64,000 nucleotides of DNA from an uncultured Bacteroides sp. (GTDB taxonomy: Bacteria; Bacteroidota; Bacteroidia; Bacteroidales; Bacteroidaceae): positions 930,001 to 994,000 of the forward strand of contig NZ_OY780936.1 of assembly GCF_963675905.1 (NCBI RefSeq), written 5' to 3'. Of the stretch, positions 26,563 to 35,706 are shown one piece after another. A model generated the notes under the pieces. The model saw nothing but the letters and a program-made list of their open reading frames with translations. It ran no database searches and was not told the origin of the DNA. The position numbers and the translations under genes are program-made. Each line of letters begins with the position of its first letter. Position 1 is the stretch's first letter.

Positions 26563-27933
26563 TTAATATCCTATATTTACGGGCTGCTGATTTTTTGCTA
26601 CTCTCCTGAAATGATAAACCAATATAAATATGGCTGTAATGAATGCCAGAAAATCTGATGTTACCATGCTCCACCACACTCCGGTGGTTCCAAAAAGCTG
26701 AGGGAAAAACAGCAGACAGGGAAGCAAGTAAAGGAGTTGTCTTGAAAGCGACATGAAAATGCTTATTTTTGCCTGTCCTATACTCTGGAAAAAGTTGGAG
26801 ATTACAATCTGGCTTCCCACGAATGGGAATGCCAGAACAGAGATACGCAAACCGATTGCTGCAATATGTATCAGTGTCTGTTCGCTTGTAAACATGGAAG
26901 ATATGGTATTGGGGAAGAATACACAGGCGATGAATCCTATCATATTGATGGATACTCCCGAAATAATGCCCAACTTTAATGTACGTGTTACTCTATTTTG
27001 CAGATTGGCTCCATAATTATATCCAACGATTGGTTGCATACCCATGGTGAGTCCCATAATAATCATCACGAAAAGCATAAGTACGCGGTTTATAATACCA
27101 TACGCACCAATTGCCATGTCGCCACCGCTTTTTTGCAGGATATTATTTATTACGATAACTATTCCGCATGCACATACATTCATCAGGAACGGAGCCATAC
27201 CAATGGAAAAGATATTCTTCACAATCCGGATTCTTACTATGTGAAAGCCTTTCTGGAAGTGAACATAGTTTTCTTTGTTAATGAAATGGTGAAGCACCCA
27301 TACCATCCCGATGAATTGTGAGATGATGGTGGCCAGAGCAGCACCACGAATTCCCCATTGGAAATGGAAAATAAATATTGGAGCTATGATTATATTTGCA
27401 ACAACGGTAATCATGGACGAAAGCATGGCTTTCTTTGGATAACCGGTGGCGCGCATTACGTTATTAAGACTTATCATTGTGTATGATATTGGCGTACCCC
27501 AAAGGATTACCTGCATAAAGTCACGCGCATAAGGCAGAGTTGTTGCACTTGCCCCGAAGAAAATAAGGATTGGGTCAAGGAACAAAAGGAACAGTCCGCC
27601 GAAAAGAACGGAGTTAATAATGCAAAGCATAAGTACAGTTCCCAGTACCTCTGTGGCTCCGGCAAGATCTTTCTGTCCAAGACGGATGGAAGAGATGGTT
27701 GCTCCTCCGGTTCCTACCAGCGTACAGAACGCAATAACAAGGTTCATCAGCGGGAAAGATATGGCAAGCCCTGAGATAGCAATTGCACCCACACCGTGGC
27801 CAATGAATATACTATCTATAATGTTATACAATGAAGTTACCGTCATCCCTATAATAGCGGGGATTGAATACTGAAGCAATAATTTACCAATGCTCTCGGT
27901 TCCGAGAATGTGAGGGTTGTTCTTAACAGACAT
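26563..27933 (-). CDS. MATE-family multidrug exporter
   Basis: Encodes 456 residues with twelve hydrophobic segments in two homologous halves. The N-terminus, LGTESIGKLLLQYSIPAIIGM and SLYNIIDSIFIGHGVGA, is characteristic of MATE transporters, as is MGLTMGMQPIVGYNYGA in the second half. It would export cationic drugs or metabolites across the inner membrane in exchange for sodium or protons. It is divergent from the HAD gene, and the 99-base gap carries promoters in both directions. No regulator is attached. Confidence 0.9.
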   Translation of the reverse strand: MSVKNNPHILGTESIGKLLLQYSIPAIIGMTVTSLYNIIDSIFIGHGVGAIAISGLAISFPLMNLVIAFCTLVGTGGATISSIRLGQKDLAGATEVLGTVLMLCIINSVLFGGLFLLFLDPILIFFGASATTLPYARDFMQVILWGTPISYTMISLNNVMRATGYPKKAMLSSMITVVANIIIAPIFIFHFQWGIRGAALATIISQFIGMVWVLHHFINKENYVHFQKGFHIVRIRIVKNIFSIGMAPFLMNVCACGIVIVINNILQKSGGDMAIGAYGIINRVLMLFVMIIMGLTMGMQPIVGYNYGANLQNRVTRTLKLGIISGVSINMIGFIACVFFPNTISSMFTSEQTLIHIAAIGLRISVLAFPFVGSQIVISNFFQSIGQAKISIFMSLSRQLLYLLPCLLFFPQLFGTTGVWWSMVTSDFLAFITAIFILVYHFRRVAKNQQPVNIGY

Positions 27934-27961
27934 AAACGACTTTACATTTTTTTAAGTGCCG

Positions 27962-27990
27962 CAAAGGTACGAATTATTTGCCGCATTCAA
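27962..27990 (-). promoter_or_regulatory. Promoter of the MATE gene
   Basis: On the minus strand TTG (27990-27988), an 18-base gap and TACCTTTG (27969-27962) fit the Bacteroidales minus-33/minus-7 pattern, 29 bases before the start codon. Confidence 0.6.
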
Positions 27991-28008
27991 CTATTATTCG
28001 GACCTTTG
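27977..28008 (+). promoter_or_regulatory. Promoter of the HAD gene
   Basis: TTTG (27977-27980), a 20-base gap and GACCTTTG (28001-28008) resemble the consensus with one mismatch in the minus-7 box. It faces and overlaps the promoter of the divergent MATE gene, so the two could compete. Confidence 0.5.
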
Positions 28009-28032
28009 CAACGCAAAAATTATATATAGATA

Positions 28033-28683
28033 ATGAAAGAAAGTAAAACGATCGCAGCTCTTTTCGATTTTGATGGTGTAGTAATGGACACAGAAACTCA
28101 GTATAGTATATTCTGGGGTGAGCAGGGACGTAAATATCGTCCGGATCTTCCTAACTTCGATCGAATCATTAAAGGACAAACATTGGTTCAGATTTATGAT
28201 AAGTATTTCGAAGGTATGGAGAAAGAAAAGGAACAGATAAGCAAAGACTTGTTGCTTTTTGAAGAAAACATGGTATACGATTATATTCCCGGAGTACTCG
28301 ATTTTATTGAAGATCTGAAGAAAAACGATGTTAAGATGGCAGTTGTAACCAGTTCGGATATCAAGAAGATGGAGAATGTGTATCGTGCTCATCCAGAAGT
28401 TTTGGACATCTTCGATTCAATAGTCACTGCAGACCTCTTCAAACAATCCAAACCAAACCCGGAATGTTTCATATTAGGTGCCAAAATCTTAGGATCCACT
28501 CCCGAAAATAGTTTTGTGTTTGAAGATTCTTTCCATGGCCTTCAGGCAGGAAATGCTTCCGGATCAACAGTTATCGGACTTGCAACTACAAATCCTCGTG
28601 AGGCAATTCAGGATAAAGCCGATTATGTGATTGATGATTTTAAAGGTTTCACCTTCGATAAATTAATGTCCTTAAGAGGATAA
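28033..28683 (+). CDS. HAD-family phosphatase, beta-phosphoglucomutase-like
   Basis: Encodes 216 residues. Motif I is LFDFDGVVMDTE (nucleophile Asp and general-acid Asp), motif II is AVVTSSD, motif III has the Lys of KQSKPNPE, and motif IV is FEDSFHGLQAG. The helical cap between motifs I and II is of the beta-phosphoglucomutase/phosphatase type. It probably dephosphorylates or isomerises a sugar phosphate in the cytoplasm; the substrate cannot be assigned. The gene is followed by a family A palindrome array rather than by a clear terminator. Confidence 0.85.
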   Translation: MKESKTIAALFDFDGVVMDTETQYSIFWGEQGRKYRPDLPNFDRIIKGQTLVQIYDKYFEGMEKEKEQISKDLLLFEENMVYDYIPGVLDFIEDLKKNDVKMAVVTSSDIKKMENVYRAHPEVLDIFDSIVTADLFKQSKPNPECFILGAKILGSTPENSFVFEDSFHGLQAGNASGSTVIGLATTNPREAIQDKADYVIDDFKGFTFDKLMSLRG

Positions 28684-28732
28684 TTTATTTAAAAGAATCA
28701 TATTCTTTTTTAGACCCCCATGTAAAGGTGTG

Positions 28733-28817
28733 TTTGATGTATATCTAAGCATACGTTTGATGTATATCAAACACACCTTTTGATGTACATCAAATATATC
28801 TTTAGATGTACATCAAA
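28733..28817. repeat. Family A palindrome array, copy 2 (23-bp period)
   Basis: Four 16-bp units start at 28733 (TTTGATGTATATCTAA), 28756 (TTTGATGTATATCAAA), 28779 (TTTGATGTACATCAAA, a perfect palindrome) and 28802 (TTAGATGTACATCAAA). Spacing is exactly 23 bp. The linkers gcatacg, cacacct and tatatct are each 7 bp and differ. The array lies between the HAD stop and the panB promoter and matches the array at 2567-2674. Confidence 0.9.
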
Positions 28818-29015
28818 CGAAAAACATTTCACCGGTAAATAAAAATCTCTCCCTTTATATTTAATATTGTAACAAGTAACATTGTTAAATACCCGATTAA
28901 ATAATAATTCAACTTGTAACAGCTTTGATTCTTACTTCCTTTTTTATAAAATGAACTTTTAATGTGATAAATGGTTTATTTTAATAGATTTCTTTTCTCT
29001 CTTAACTTTTAACTG

Positions 29016-29023
29016 TACATTTG
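29016..29023 (+). promoter_or_regulatory. Minus-7 box of panB
   Basis: TACATTTG matches TAnnTTTG, 26 bases before the panB start codon. The minus-33 region has only a T-rich stretch, so the promoter call rests on this box and its position. Confidence 0.5.
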
Positions 29024-29049
29024 CAGCAATTTTTTAAAAATTTATAATT

Positions 29050-29871
29050 ATGGCTGGATATATTAATGAAGATACCAGAAAGGTGACAACTCACCGTCTG
29101 ATTGAAATGAAACAAAAAGGAGAGAAAATTTCAATGCTTACTGCTTATGACTACACTATGGCTCAGATTGTTGACGGTGCAGGAATGGATGTAATTTTGG
29201 TTGGAGACTCCGCTTCAAATACTATGGCCGGTAATGTAACCACTTTACCTATTACATTAGATCAGATGATATACCATGGTAAATCAGTTGTTCGTGGCGT
29301 AAAACGTGCTATGGTTGTTGTCGATATGCCTTTTGGCTCTTATCAAGGTAACTCTTTTGAAGGACTTGCTTCGGCAATTCGTATAATGAAGGAGTCTCAT
29401 GCCGATGCATTAAAGCTTGAAGGTGGTGAAGAAATCCTTGAATCTGTACAAAAAATCCTTTCTGCCGGTATTCCTATTATGGGACACCTGGGATTGATGC
29501 CTCAATCCATTAATAAATATGGTACATATACAGTTCGCGCCAAGGATGATTTTGAAGCCGAAAAGCTTGTTCGTGATGCTCACTTACTGGAAGAAGCCGG
29601 ATGCTTCGCTTTGGTGCTTGAAAAGATTCCTGCTACACTGGCAGAACGAGTAGCTAAGGAACTTACTATTCCTGTAATAGGTATCGGTGCCGGCGGTAAA
29701 GTTGATGGTCAGGTTCTTGTAATTCAGGATATGCTGGGTATGAGCAAAGGATTCAGCCCTAAGTTCCTTCGTCGTTATGCCGATCTTCATACAATAATGA
29801 CCGATGCTATCGGACAATACGTGGCAGACGTAAAGAGCACTGATTTCCCTAACGAAAAAGAACAATACTAA
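29050..29871 (+). CDS. panB: 3-methyl-2-oxobutanoate hydroxymethyltransferase
   Basis: Encodes 273 residues, the usual length of PanB. Diagnostic segments: [33 protein letters not shown] (metal-binding Asp), [38 protein letters not shown] (catalytic Glu) and [18 protein letters not shown]. It transfers a hydroxymethyl group from methylenetetrahydrofolate to alpha-ketoisovalerate, the first committed step to pantothenate and coenzyme A. The MFS transporter gene starts 13 bases after its stop, so the two are co-transcribed. A family A palindrome array lies about 230 bases upstream. Confidence 0.95.
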   Translation: MAGYINEDTRKVTTHRLIEMKQKGEKISMLTAYDYTMAQIVDGAGMDVILVGDSASNTMAGNVTTLPITLDQMIYHGKSVVRGVKRAMVVVDMPFGSYQGNSFEGLASAIRIMKESHADALKLEGGEEILESVQKILSAGIPIMGHLGLMPQSINKYGTYTVRAKDDFEAEKLVRDAHLLEEAGCFALVLEKIPATLAERVAKELTIPVIGIGAGGKVDGQVLVIQDMLGMSKGFSPKFLRRYADLHTIMTDAIGQYVADVKSTDFPNEKEQY

Positions 29872-29884
29872 TATTTCTTTTCGT

Positions 29885-31066
29885 ATGTATACAGTTTCTA
29901 CTGCAAAGTTGTGGACATCAAATTTTGTGTGGGCTTACATCAGTAATTTCCTGCTTTTCGTATCCCTCTACATGTTTCTGCCTATACTTCCAATGTATAT
30001 GGTGGCAAAGTTTCCTTCTACAACCTTGGGCGAGGCCGGAATTGTGCTGGCTCTTTTTGCCGGAGCAATGTTTCTTGTCGGTCCCTTTTATAGTTATATA
30101 ATAGATACATATAAGCGTAAAGATGTTTGTATGTTTTCTTTTCTGACTGTAATAGCCATTGTTGGAGGTTATTCATTGATAGGCTGTCTTTTCTGGATGG
30201 CTGTACTAAGAATTATACAGGGAGCTTTATTTGGTATAACAACTGCAACAAGCAGTACTGTTGCTATTGATATCACTTCAACAACCCGTAGAAGTGAGGG
30301 AAACATTCATTTCAATTGGGCCGGACGCCTGGGAATGGCTTTTGGCCCTATGATTGGATTGTTACTTTTTAGTTTTTCTGATCTGCAAACAGTTCTTTAT
30401 GCATCTATAGCTGCTGGTTTTGCCGGATTTCTTTGTATGGCAATAATCAAAGTTCCTTTCCGTGCACCGATAGGAGCCAAAGCTTTTTCTACAGATCGTT
30501 TTCTTCTTTCCCGTGGGTGGGTAACATCTGGCAATCTGGTTCTGATTTCTATAATCTTCGGAATGCTGATATCTACAATTAATGTGTATGCAGCTTCTAT
30601 TAATCTGCAGTATGTTACTATTCGTTTCTTCGGTGCAATAGGTTTTGGCTTTATTCTGGCAATGATAGCCAACCGGGTTGTCTTCGTTGAGGCTGATTTC
30701 CGTGCGCGGATAGTAAGTGGACTCATTCTGATAATTATATCATTGTTATTGTTGATTACTCATTACAATGAGACATCTCTGATAACTTCAGGCGTACTGA
30801 TAGGACTGGGATTTGGTTTGGCTGCTTCAGACTTTCTGGTAATGTTCGTAAATTTGTCCGAGCATTGTCAGCGTGGAACTGCGAATACAAATTATCTGCT
30901 GGCTTGGGAAGTTGGCGTAGGTATAGGTGTTGCTTTGGGATGCAATCTGGTAGAATCAGGCTCTTATATGATCGTATTTCAGGTAGGAATAATTTTCGCT
31001 GTAATTGCTTTGTTATACTTCTTGCTATTTACAACAAAAAACTTTATAAAAAATAAGAAGAGATAA
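29885..31066 (+). CDS. MFS transporter
   Basis: Encodes 393 residues with about twelve membrane helices. The loop between helices 2 and 3 (FYSYIIDTYKRKDVC) resembles the conserved GxxxDRxxR region, and GRLGMAFGPMIGLLLF and GLGFGLAASDFLVMF are typical helix sequences. It belongs to the major facilitator superfamily and is probably an exporter; some members in this clade are called arabinose-efflux-like. Tight linkage to panB suggests co-expression, but there is no evidence that it carries pantothenate. The convergent DUF1573 gene shares its terminator. Confidence 0.85.
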   Translation: MYTVSTAKLWTSNFVWAYISNFLLFVSLYMFLPILPMYMVAKFPSTTLGEAGIVLALFAGAMFLVGPFYSYIIDTYKRKDVCMFSFLTVIAIVGGYSLIGCLFWMAVLRIIQGALFGITTATSSTVAIDITSTTRRSEGNIHFNWAGRLGMAFGPMIGLLLFSFSDLQTVLYASIAAGFAGFLCMAIIKVPFRAPIGAKAFSTDRFLLSRGWVTSGNLVLISIIFGMLISTINVYAASINLQYVTIRFFGAIGFGFILAMIANRVVFVEADFRARIVSGLILIIISLLLLITHYNETSLITSGVLIGLGFGLAASDFLVMFVNLSEHCQRGTANTNYLLAWEVGVGIGVALGCNLVESGSYMIVFQVGIIFAVIALLYFLLFTTKNFIKNKKR

Positions 31067-31124
31067 TTATAAAGAAAACGTATAAGAAATCTAAGATCAG
31101 AATAGAACTATAAGAAGATAAATA

Positions 31125-31157
31125 AAAAAACCGCGGAGTTAATTCTTCGCGGTTTTT
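31125..31157. terminator. Shared terminator of MFS and DUF1573 genes
   Basis: AAAACCGCGgAG pairs with CTtCGCGGTTTT around an 8-base loop with A and T runs outside. The stop codon of the minus-strand DUF1573 gene (31139-31141) is inside the loop. Confidence 0.85.
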
Positions 31158-31546
31158 GTTGTTTTAGGAGTCATTTCGCCTTTGATGTATAGTCTTACTA
31201 ACTCAACTTTGGCGTTACTTCTTACTGTAATACTTTTCCTGAATTCGCCAGGATATTTGCCTGCGCCGTTATAAGTTACCAGAATAGTACCTTTTTTGCC
31301 CGGCATAATTGGTTCCTTGGTGTAATCAGGGATTGTACATCCGCATGAAGCTACAGCTTGATTGATAACTAATGGTGCATCTCCAGTGTTTGTGAAGGAG
31401 AATTCGCACCTTACTTTCGGACTGTCTTCAGAGAATGTACCGAAATTATGAGTTGTTTTGTCGAACGTAATCTCTGCCTGCTTTTGAGCAGAAGCATACG
31501 TAACCCCTACAAATAGGAGCATCAGTAAAAATAATGTCTTTTTCAT
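31139..31546 (-). CDS. DUF1573-domain secreted protein
   Basis: Encodes 135 residues. A signal peptide (ending TYASAQ) is followed by a single DUF1573 domain: EITFDKTTHNFGTF, RCEFSFTNTGDAPLVI, then the hallmark ASCGCTIPDYTKEPI and GTILVTYNGAGKYPGEFRK. The fold is an immunoglobulin-like beta sandwich found in abundance in Bacteroidetes, usually periplasmic. The CGC motif is conserved in the family, but its role is unknown. TAAATTTG on the minus strand (31579-31572) is a likely minus-7 box. The gene is monocistronic. Confidence 0.9.
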   Translation of the reverse strand: MKKTLFLLMLLFVGVTYASAQKQAEITFDKTTHNFGTFSEDSPKVRCEFSFTNTGDAPLVINQAVASCGCTIPDYTKEPIMPGKKGTILVTYNGAGKYPGEFRKSITVRSNAKVELVRLYIKGEMTPKTTKTAKN

Positions 31547-31643
31547 CCTTGAATTTCATTTTTATGACATGCAAATTTAATAGTTATTCATCAATAATTA
31601 CTATGTTTGTACATGAATTAACAAACTTAAAAACTATATAGCA

Positions 31644-32780
31644 GTGGTATACAAAAAAATAATACTTTCGTTGCTTGCAGCCTTTACACTTCTTACTGCC
31701 TGTAAATGCCGTCAGGAGTTGTCACTTTCGGGACTTAGATGCAAAGATTTCGATGCAAACGTAAACGGGCAGATTACGAAATTGTATGTTTTAAAAAACA
31801 CTCATGGCATGGAAGCGTGTGTCACTAATTATGGTGCAAGAGTTGTTTCTATCATGGCTCCCGATAGGAACGGGAAAATGGAAGACGTGGTTTGTGGTTT
31901 CTCAAACATCAAAGACTATATTTCTCAGAAACAAAATTTTGGAGCAACTATTGGTCGATATGCAGGCCGCATTCTTAATTCTACTTTCAAAATTGATTCA
32001 GTAGAATACAAGTTAAAACCAAATACCGGCATTCATTCTGCTCATGGTGGTGATCCTGGCTTTGCTGCAAAAATCTGGCAGGCAGAACAAGTTGCCGGAA
32101 ATGTACTTCGTCTTAAATATCTGTCAGTAAACGGTGAAAATGGTTTTCCCGGAAACCTTAATGTTACAATTATTTATACCCTGACTAATAATAACGAGCT
32201 TGATATTGATTATACTGCAACAGTTACCGGTAGCCCTACAGTTGTGAATCTTACCCATCATTCTTTTTTTAATATTTCCGGTAATCTGAATACTACTGTC
32301 GAACAGCAACTACTTTATGTTAATGCAGATGCTTACACTCCATATGATTCCCTGAAATGTGTTACGGGAGAAATAACTCCTGTTGCTGGTACTCCTTTTG
32401 ACTTTACCTCTCCACATTTTATAGGTGAGCGTATTAATGCAAACAACTCTCAACTTAAAGTGACCGGCGGATACGATCATAGCTTTGTACTTAATACTCA
32501 GGGTAAAGATACTCGCCTTGCTGCTAAATTAAAAGATCCTCAAAGTGGGAGAGGGTTGGAGGTTTATACTAATGAACCGGGGCTGCATGTTTATACTGCC
32601 AATGGATTAAAAGGAAAACTTGTTGGTAAAGGCGGTATAGCTTATCAAACTAGAAGTTCAATCTGTTTGGAAACGCTTCATTTTGCAGATAGTCCTAATA
32701 AACCTCAATTCCCAACTACAGTGCTTCGTCCTGGCCAGAAATATCGAAGCCATTGTGTTTATCGCTTTATTGTAGAATAG
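31644..32780 (+). CDS. galM: Aldose 1-epimerase, lipoprotein form
   Basis: Encodes 378 residues from a GTG start; the next in-frame ATG lies beyond the signal sequence, so GTG is preferred. The signal ends in a lipobox (TLLTAC, Cys about 20), placing the enzyme in the periplasm or outer membrane. Catalytic and sugar-binding residues of galactose mutarotases are present: ATIGRYAGRI, the IHSAHGG segment, the catalytic His in NLTHHSFFNISG, GYDHSFV, and the catalytic Glu in CLETLHFADSPN. It interconverts alpha and beta anomers of galactose or similar hexoses released outside the cytoplasm. A TATGTTTG box at 31602-31609 is a possible promoter. Confidence 0.85.
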   Translation: MVYKKIILSLLAAFTLLTACKCRQELSLSGLRCKDFDANVNGQITKLYVLKNTHGMEACVTNYGARVVSIMAPDRNGKMEDVVCGFSNIKDYISQKQNFGATIGRYAGRILNSTFKIDSVEYKLKPNTGIHSAHGGDPGFAAKIWQAEQVAGNVLRLKYLSVNGENGFPGNLNVTIIYTLTNNNELDIDYTATVTGSPTVVNLTHHSFFNISGNLNTTVEQQLLYVNADAYTPYDSLKCVTGEITPVAGTPFDFTSPHFIGERINANNSQLKVTGGYDHSFVLNTQGKDTRLAAKLKDPQSGRGLEVYTNEPGLHVYTANGLKGKLVGKGGIAYQTRSSICLETLHFADSPNKPQFPTTVLRPGQKYRSHCVYRFIVE

Positions 32781-33072
32781 GTAAAAAATGATTAAAATTG
32801 AATATTTATTCACTTATTGGTTAATAAATATTAAATTAAGATATTCTACTTATAAGTATTAAAATATTTAACATACATTTGTTCGCGGTAATTGTTATAA
32901 ATAGTAATAACTAGAGTTATTATTTAGATAAAGACTTTTAAATTATAACTAAAACTGATATCTTTTTAGTTATCAATAAGTTATAGTGTTCTTCTTGTGT
33001 ACTAACTAAACTTGTATTTTTGATAAACTTAAATCTTTTGTTTTTTAACAGTTTTAAATAAAAAGCAAAGAA

Positions 33073-33627
33073 ATGAAACCTACAGAGGATTTGAAATATG
33101 ATCATCAGGCTATTAAAACTGTTCTCAGAATTTTAACAAAAATATCTGATAGGGCAAAGAATACTCATAAGCCTGAATTAGATGATTTAGATAAGATCAT
33201 AGACTTCCTTCGGTTATTTGCCGATAAATTTCATCATGGAAAAGAAGAAACTATTTATTTTCCGGCTCTTGTTGAAGAGGGAATGTCTAATGAAAATAGT
33301 CCGGTAGCAGTTATGCGATTTGAACATGAAGTTGGCAGGGGATATATTAAAGATATGGCTTATGCTGTTGAATCAATTAAGAATGGCGATGGATCAGCGG
33401 TAGATAAGTTTATAGAATCTGTAGAGAATTACGTATCATTAATGGAAAATCATATTCAAAAGGAGAATAATATTCTTTTTCCAATGGGCGATAAGTTGAT
33501 ACCTTCTGTAAAACAAACCTTTCTATACAAGGACTTTGTTTTTATGGAAGGAAAATTATTTGGTCAGGATGCTCACAAATATTATCACGACTTATTACGC
33601 CAATTAGAAAATAAATACTTAACCTGA
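33073..33627 (+). CDS. Hemerythrin-like protein
   Basis: Encodes 184 residues forming a four-helix bundle with the hemerythrin/HHE ligand pattern: an early His in KYDHQAIKTVL, HHGKEETIYFPAL (His and Glu), RFEHEVGRGY and MENHIQKENNILFPMGD (His and Glu). Such non-heme diiron proteins bind oxygen or nitric oxide, or repair iron centres. The flavodiiron-like gene follows 61 bases downstream in the same orientation, so they are probably one operon for oxygen or NO handling. The C-terminal 35 residues extend beyond the minimal domain. Cytoplasmic. Confidence 0.85.
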   Translation: MKPTEDLKYDHQAIKTVLRILTKISDRAKNTHKPELDDLDKIIDFLRLFADKFHHGKEETIYFPALVEEGMSNENSPVAVMRFEHEVGRGYIKDMAYAVESIKNGDGSAVDKFIESVENYVSLMENHIQKENNILFPMGDKLIPSVKQTFLYKDFVFMEGKLFGQDAHKYYHDLLRQLENKYLT

Positions 33628-33688
33628 ATTTATTGGTAAACTTTCATCGAAACATCTAATTCAATCTTATAACTTTTAAATTATTATT

Positions 33689-34891
33689 ATGAAGAAAACA
33701 GTCAAAAACAATGTCTATTGGGTTGGCAAAAATGATTGGGAAATGCGTAAGTATCCAGGTTACGAGTACTCTACGTATAGAGGAACCAGATATAACTCTT
33801 TTTTAATTAAGGAAGAAAAAACTGTTTTAATAGATACTGTAATAATGTCTTATAGCAGTGAGTTTATTAATAATCTGGCAAAAGAAATAGACTTGACGTC
33901 TATAGATTATATTGTATGTACTCAAGCGGAAGGTGATCATAGTGGCGCACTACCTGAATTAATGAAGCTAATTCCTAATACTCCAATTTATTGCACTCAA
34001 GATGGAAAAGATGCACTTGTAGGTCATTATTTTCAGGATTGGAATTTTGTAACAGTCAAAACCGGAGACAGCTTACCTATTGGTAATGGAAAAGAGTTGC
34101 TTTTTGTTGATTTTCCTGTTTCTTCTTACCCTGATACCATGTTTTGCTATCTGACTAAAGATCATATACTTTTTAGTAATGGTTTGTTTGGACAACATTT
34201 TAGTTCGGAAGTTTTGTTTAATGACTTGGTAGATCAATGTGAATTAAACTCTGAGACTATAAAATTCTTTGCAAATACACTTACACCATTTTGCAAAGTG
34301 ATAACATCTAAGATTAATGATTACATAAGAAAAAATATTCCTATTGAAATGATTTGCCCTAGTCATGGTGTTATTTGGCGAGAAAATCCATTGCAGATAG
34401 TTACAAAATATTTAATGTGGGCAAATTGTTATAGTGAAAATCAGATAACGATTATTTATGATACGATGTATAATGCCACCAGATCTGTGGCAGAAAAGAT
34501 TGCAGAAGGAATCTATTCAGCTGATCCGCATGTAAATGTTAAGCTCTTTAATGCTTCAGTAAATAACAGATGTGATTTGATTACGGAAGTATTTCGATCT
34601 AAAGGGGTACTGATAGGGTCTCCTTGTCTTAACAACGGTATTCTTCCATCAGTATCAGGGTTCCTTGATAAAATGAAAGGTCTAAAATTTAAGAATAAAA
34701 AGGCAGCTGCCTTTGGCTGCTACGGTTTGAAAGGATCTTCTATTAAAATTATAGATAGTAAATTAAAAGACGCCGGTTTTGAGACCATAATGGATCCGAT
34801 AAACTTTAAATGGTCTCTTACTGAAGAGGCATTAGAAGCAAGCAAAAATTACGGCTGGCTTTATTGGGATTTATTAAGTAGATCTGAATAA
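33689..34891 (+). CDS. FprA-like A-type flavoprotein with degenerate diiron site
   Basis: Encodes 400 residues: an N-terminal metallo-beta-lactamase-like domain (1-250) and a C-terminal flavodoxin domain (about 255-400, with IYDTMYNATRSVAEKIAEGI binding FMN). Intact family members reduce NO or oxygen at a diiron centre. In the usual numbering, Glu81, Asp83, His84 (AEGDHSG) and His226 (PSHGVIW) remain, but position 79 is Gln (normally His), 146 is Ser (normally His) and 165 is Gly (normally Asp). Codons confirm all three. The site can hardly hold two irons in the known way, so NO/oxygen reductase activity is doubtful. The FMN domain looks intact, so an electron-transfer role is possible. It pairs with the hemerythrin-like gene upstream. 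Confidence 0.85.
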   Translation: MKKTVKNNVYWVGKNDWEMRKYPGYEYSTYRGTRYNSFLIKEEKTVLIDTVIMSYSSEFINNLAKEIDLTSIDYIVCTQAEGDHSGALPELMKLIPNTPIYCTQDGKDALVGHYFQDWNFVTVKTGDSLPIGNGKELLFVDFPVSSYPDTMFCYLTKDHILFSNGLFGQHFSSEVLFNDLVDQCELNSETIKFFANTLTPFCKVITSKINDYIRKNIPIEMICPSHGVIWRENPLQIVTKYLMWANCYSENQITIIYDTMYNATRSVAEKIAEGIYSADPHVNVKLFNASVNNRCDLITEVFRSKGVLIGSPCLNNGILPSVSGFLDKMKGLKFKNKKAAAFGCYGLKGSSIKIIDSKLKDAGFETIMDPINFKWSLTEEALEASKNYGWLYWDLLSRSE

Positions 34892-34898
34892 ACTAGGT

Positions 34899-34978
34899 TA
34901 CGAAATAAGCAAGGCCGACTTAAGAATAAAATGCTATCGATTAAATAGTTATTTATTGTTGAGATGACCTTGCTTTTT
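34899..34978 (+). terminator. Possible terminator after the FprA-like gene
   Basis: AGCAAGG (about 34909-34915) can pair with CCTTGCT ahead of a T run ending near 34978. The loop of more than 50 bases makes it weak. Confidence 0.35.
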
Positions 34979-35006
34979 TGTCTTATGCAGATTTAATTCA
35001 CACAAA

Positions 35007-35046
35007 AAATGCAGGAAAGAAGTGCTTAACTCTCTTTCCTGCATTT
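35007..35046. terminator. Terminator between convergent genes
   Basis: A perfect 14-bp stem, AAATGCAGGAAAGA (35007-35020) with TCTTTCCTGCATTT (35033-35046), with a 12-base loop. An A run on the left gives a U tract on the minus strand, so it mainly ends the minus-strand gene at 35071. Confidence 0.8.
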
Positions 35047-35070
35047 AATTTACTGATATATAATTTGCAA

Positions 35071-35706
35071 TTATCTTTTTGAGAAATCAGGATTCTTTTT
35101 CTTTCCGCTTTTTGATATCAGAAGAACAGGGAATACATATTCTGCCATCCATAATTCTGAATATCCAAGTTTATCTCTGTACTTTCTAACACTTCTACAT
35201 GCATTGTAAACTTCATCCTTTTTCCAGTCATCCTTAGTCAGAATCTTGTGAATTGTTTGTTGAGTTACTGTATAAAGTGCTTTTCTAAGAAAACCAGGCA
35301 TAGCAATCTTAAATTTCATCTGATCACTAATTACCACTAACAAGTCATTTGAAAAGCCCTGGAATGTGAAAAGAAATGATTGTGCATCATTCTGTTTTTT
35401 ACAGTTAGCTTTTAAAGATGCATCGATCTCTTTAAAGAATTGCTCACTTAAACCATATCCTTGCATTAACATTTTACGGGATTGTGATCTTTCTGCAACT
35501 CCCAGACGTCCGTTTTGTGTCTGAATTTTGAATGTTCGTTTAAACATAGCCATATCTGGTAATGCATTGATATTGGTAATTCCCAGATTGATAGCCATTG
35601 TTGACTGATAATACACACGAATGAGTGTAAAATAGTATTCAATTCTAGACTGAACAAGTTCTGTTTGTTCTTCTTTCGATTTTTTTAAATTTGGAAAAAA
35701 TTTCAT
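35071..35706 (-). CDS. Conserved-looking hypothetical protein
   Basis: Encodes 211 residues without signal peptide or membrane segments. It begins with a Lys-rich helix (FFPNLKKSKEEQTELVQ) and is predicted to be mostly helical. It contains several aromatic-rich helices (SRIEYYFTLIRVYYQ) and a basic C-terminus (SKSGKKKNPDFSKR). I do not recognise a family, although ordered composition and a clear start and terminator argue that it is a real gene. It is probably cytoplasmic. Neighbours give no functional clue: convergent with the FprA-like gene and 200 bases downstream of the TonB receptor stop. Confidence 0.7.
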   Translation of the reverse strand: MKFFPNLKKSKEEQTELVQSRIEYYFTLIRVYYQSTMAINLGITNINALPDMAMFKRTFKIQTQNGRLGVAERSQSRKMLMQGYGLSEQFFKEIDASLKANCKKQNDAQSFLFTFQGFSNDLLVVISDQMKFKIAMPGFLRKALYTVTQQTIHKILTKDDWKKDEVYNACRSVRKYRDKLGYSELWMAEYVFPVLLISKSGKKKNPDFSKR

